Positions 51,901 to 54,900 of a stretch of DNA of 64,000 nt are shown here, piece by piece. Below the pieces are notes generated by a model. That model was not told the origin of the DNA, made no database searches, and saw only the letters and a program-made list of their open reading frames with translations. How positions within the stretch are numbered: position 1 is the stretch's first letter; each line of letters opens with the position of its first letter. The translations under genes and the position numbers were made by a program. Source of the stretch: Reticulitermes lucifugus (Eukaryota; Arthropoda; Insecta; Blattodea; Rhinotermitidae); assembly GCA_026260175.1 (NCBI GenBank), contig JAKCWW010000712.1, positions 9,686-73,685 on the forward strand, written 5' to 3'.

Positions 51901-54900
51901 TGCTATTGTTTTTTCTGTTTTTTTTTTTTTTAAATCAGGATTGGTTGAATCCTGTTGCTTGTCAGGGTACAGTTTGGTCTGAAAATATTTATTTTTAATG
52001 TTTGCTTTTCAAATACACGTGTGAAGGTTTAATGATGTCAGTACAAGAGTGTCAGTTTTATCAATGTTAAGATTAATATCTCCTGTACAGAAAGATTATA
52101 AAAGTTTTATCTTATTGAAAAGATTAGGGTATACATATGTGAAAGTATAAATTAGACCTCATTGGATTTCTTTTAGTCTCTAATGTATCAGCTTTAAATT
52201 TAAAGTATTTAAACTACCAGAATTGGTATTATGACATTTCTATGATTTGACAATGATCATAAAGATACTGTATTCAGTGCCTGAGAACACTTTGGGAAGG
52301 AATGGCTGTTATCAGCTTAATTATGTTTTTGTTTTTTTTATGCATTCTTTATTTAATACTTGTTTACAATCGGACTGACTCTCCAGTTGGCTACATTGAA
52401 CCTTCATCGTCGATGGTTGATTGTGGACAGGAAGGCCTGTAAACTACTTGGACTGATTATATCTGTAAATGAAAGTGATGACCATAGCTGCTTATCACTT
52501 GCAATCTTGACAGACTGTCCTTAAAAGATCTTGCCTGTCAAAAAATGTTTTATTTCTTCACAAAATTTTGTCTGTTAATAAAATGATTTCTGCCAATTAT
52601 GTCTCATTACAAATAAACGTTGTTTTGATCACATAAATGGGTGTGTTGAGGGCTTATTGCATTTGTAAAATACTGAACAAACAAAAAATAAAATTTGGTT
52701 TCAATGTTTTGCAGAGGAAATTGTTACATCTGAGATAAGATATAAATTTGCATACATACCACATACTGGTGTGAGGTATTGTGATGCCCTTTGTTTTTAA
52801 TATTCTGATTATCAAAACTGGAATGTTGGGAGATTATGTCAAAGTACAACAGTAGTATCATGTCACAAGCAGTTTAGAAGATGTTGTAATACAGCCATGG
52901 ACTTAATTGTCTCTTAAATTTGGTCACATATATTTCATGTTTAAAATTAGTAACAAGGTGTTCTGTTTCTAAATGGAAATTATTTTAATTTTGACATTCA
53001 GAAATCATATTCATTCCCATTCATGTAAGTAGTGTAATTACAATATGCTGCTTGTGCAGTATGTATTTGTTACATCTTGCAGGGGCAGTCTGCAATATAA
53101 AGCTGTTTAAGTGTTTTGACACTTAACATCTGTACACAGGCCTTTCTCCACCGAGTTATTTTTTGTTTCAGTCTGATCTCAGAAACAGAATTGGTTGCCA
53201 ATGTAAACATTCTGAGATGAGGTCAGAGTGAGACACATGTTTCTTGTACTTCATGTGTGTCCAATTTAAGTGAAGCAAATTGTCGGATATTTATCTTAAT
53301 TTTTTATTAATTTGTACACTCCAAAAAAGATTTTTGGAACACTCATGTCCAGTGATCAGCTGTCTATGCTATTGGAGTGTTGTCAGAATATGTAAACGCC
53401 AGAAATAGGACATAAAATCGGTTCATTGTGCTCTCTGCTTACTGACTGACTGACTGAGTGACTGACTAGACTGACTAACCAATCAACAAACTAACTAACT
53501 AACTAACTAACTCCATGGAAGGTCATGCCATGGCTTAGGCTGTTTGTCGCCGGCCTCTCACCGTGGAGGCCCGTGTTCGATCCCGGGTCAGTCCATGTGG
53601 GATTTGTGGTGGACAAAGTGGCGCTGAGACAGGTTTTCCCCCGAGTACTTCGGTTTACCCCTGTCAATTTCATTCCACCAGTGCTACATTACAAGGAAAA
53701 ACGAAAAAAAATAATCATCTTCATCACAGGGTTGTATCATCAGCCTCATTGCTGCGATACATCTGTAGCATCTACTGCGGGGCCCTTAAAAACCCCCTTC
53801 ACGGGCAGAGTACTTCTTTCAAAGCTAACAAGTCTTCAACTAGGCAAGAAATTCTCCATTTTATGGAACCCAGAAATTCAATGCCTCATACACAAGAGCA
53901 GGCCACCTGTTTCTATCCTGAGGCAGATGAATCCAGTCCTTGCCGCTTCATCCGAATTCTTGAAGATCCATTTTAATATTATCCTCCCATCTATGCCAAG
54001 GTCTTCCAAGTGGTCTCTTTCCATCAGATTTCCCTACCAAAACCCTGTATGCAACTCCTATATCCCCCATATATGCCGCATGCCTTGCCCATCTCATTAT
54101 TCTTGATTTGATCACCCAAATAATTTTTTGTGAGGAGTACAGATCATAACACTCCTCACTATGTAGTCTTCTCTACTCCCGTGTTACCTCGTCACTATTA
54201 GGCCCAAATACACTCCTCAGCACCCTGTTCTCGAACATCGTCTGCCTATGTTCCTCCCTCAGTGTGAGAGACCAAGTTTCACATGGATATAAAACAACAG
54301 ACAAAATTATAGTTCTGTATATCTTAATCTTTATATTTTTGGATAGCAAACTGGAAGACAAAAGATTCTGCTCCAAATAATAGCAAGCATTCCCTTAGTT
54401 CAGTTGCTCTTAATTTCTTCATGAAAGTGATTTTGATTTGCTTGTGTTTTTCCCAAATATTTGAACTGTTCCACCCATTCAGAGGATTTATTACCTGTCT
54501 TTATGTTGTGATATTGTCACACATTCTGTTTACAAAACACGAACATGTACTTAGATCTCTCAGCGTTTACTTCCAGACCAGTGTCCTTAGGAGTAACTAA
54601 TAAAGCTTCTGTGGTTTTCTTTATAGTACATATGCTTTCATCCAATAAATCAACACCATCAGCTATCTACTGAACTATTAATTAATGGGGACAGGAAGAA
54701 GAAAAAATAGTGGTGACATAAATACATATTAAACAATGTATTCAGTTACTTAAATTTACATAACATTTGGTAATTTATTTAGTTTATCCTATTGTAGTAC
54801 ACAAATTAATTGAACAAAATGTTGTTATTGACATTGTTTCCCAACATGTTTCAGTCATTTCATGGTTATCTTTATGGGAATTCACAATACTTTCACAAAA

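Noticed and set aside
53525-54106. 193-codon plus-strand open frame
   Set aside because: It spans a SINE and the antisense of a LINE fragment, so it is a chance fusion of repeat sequence.
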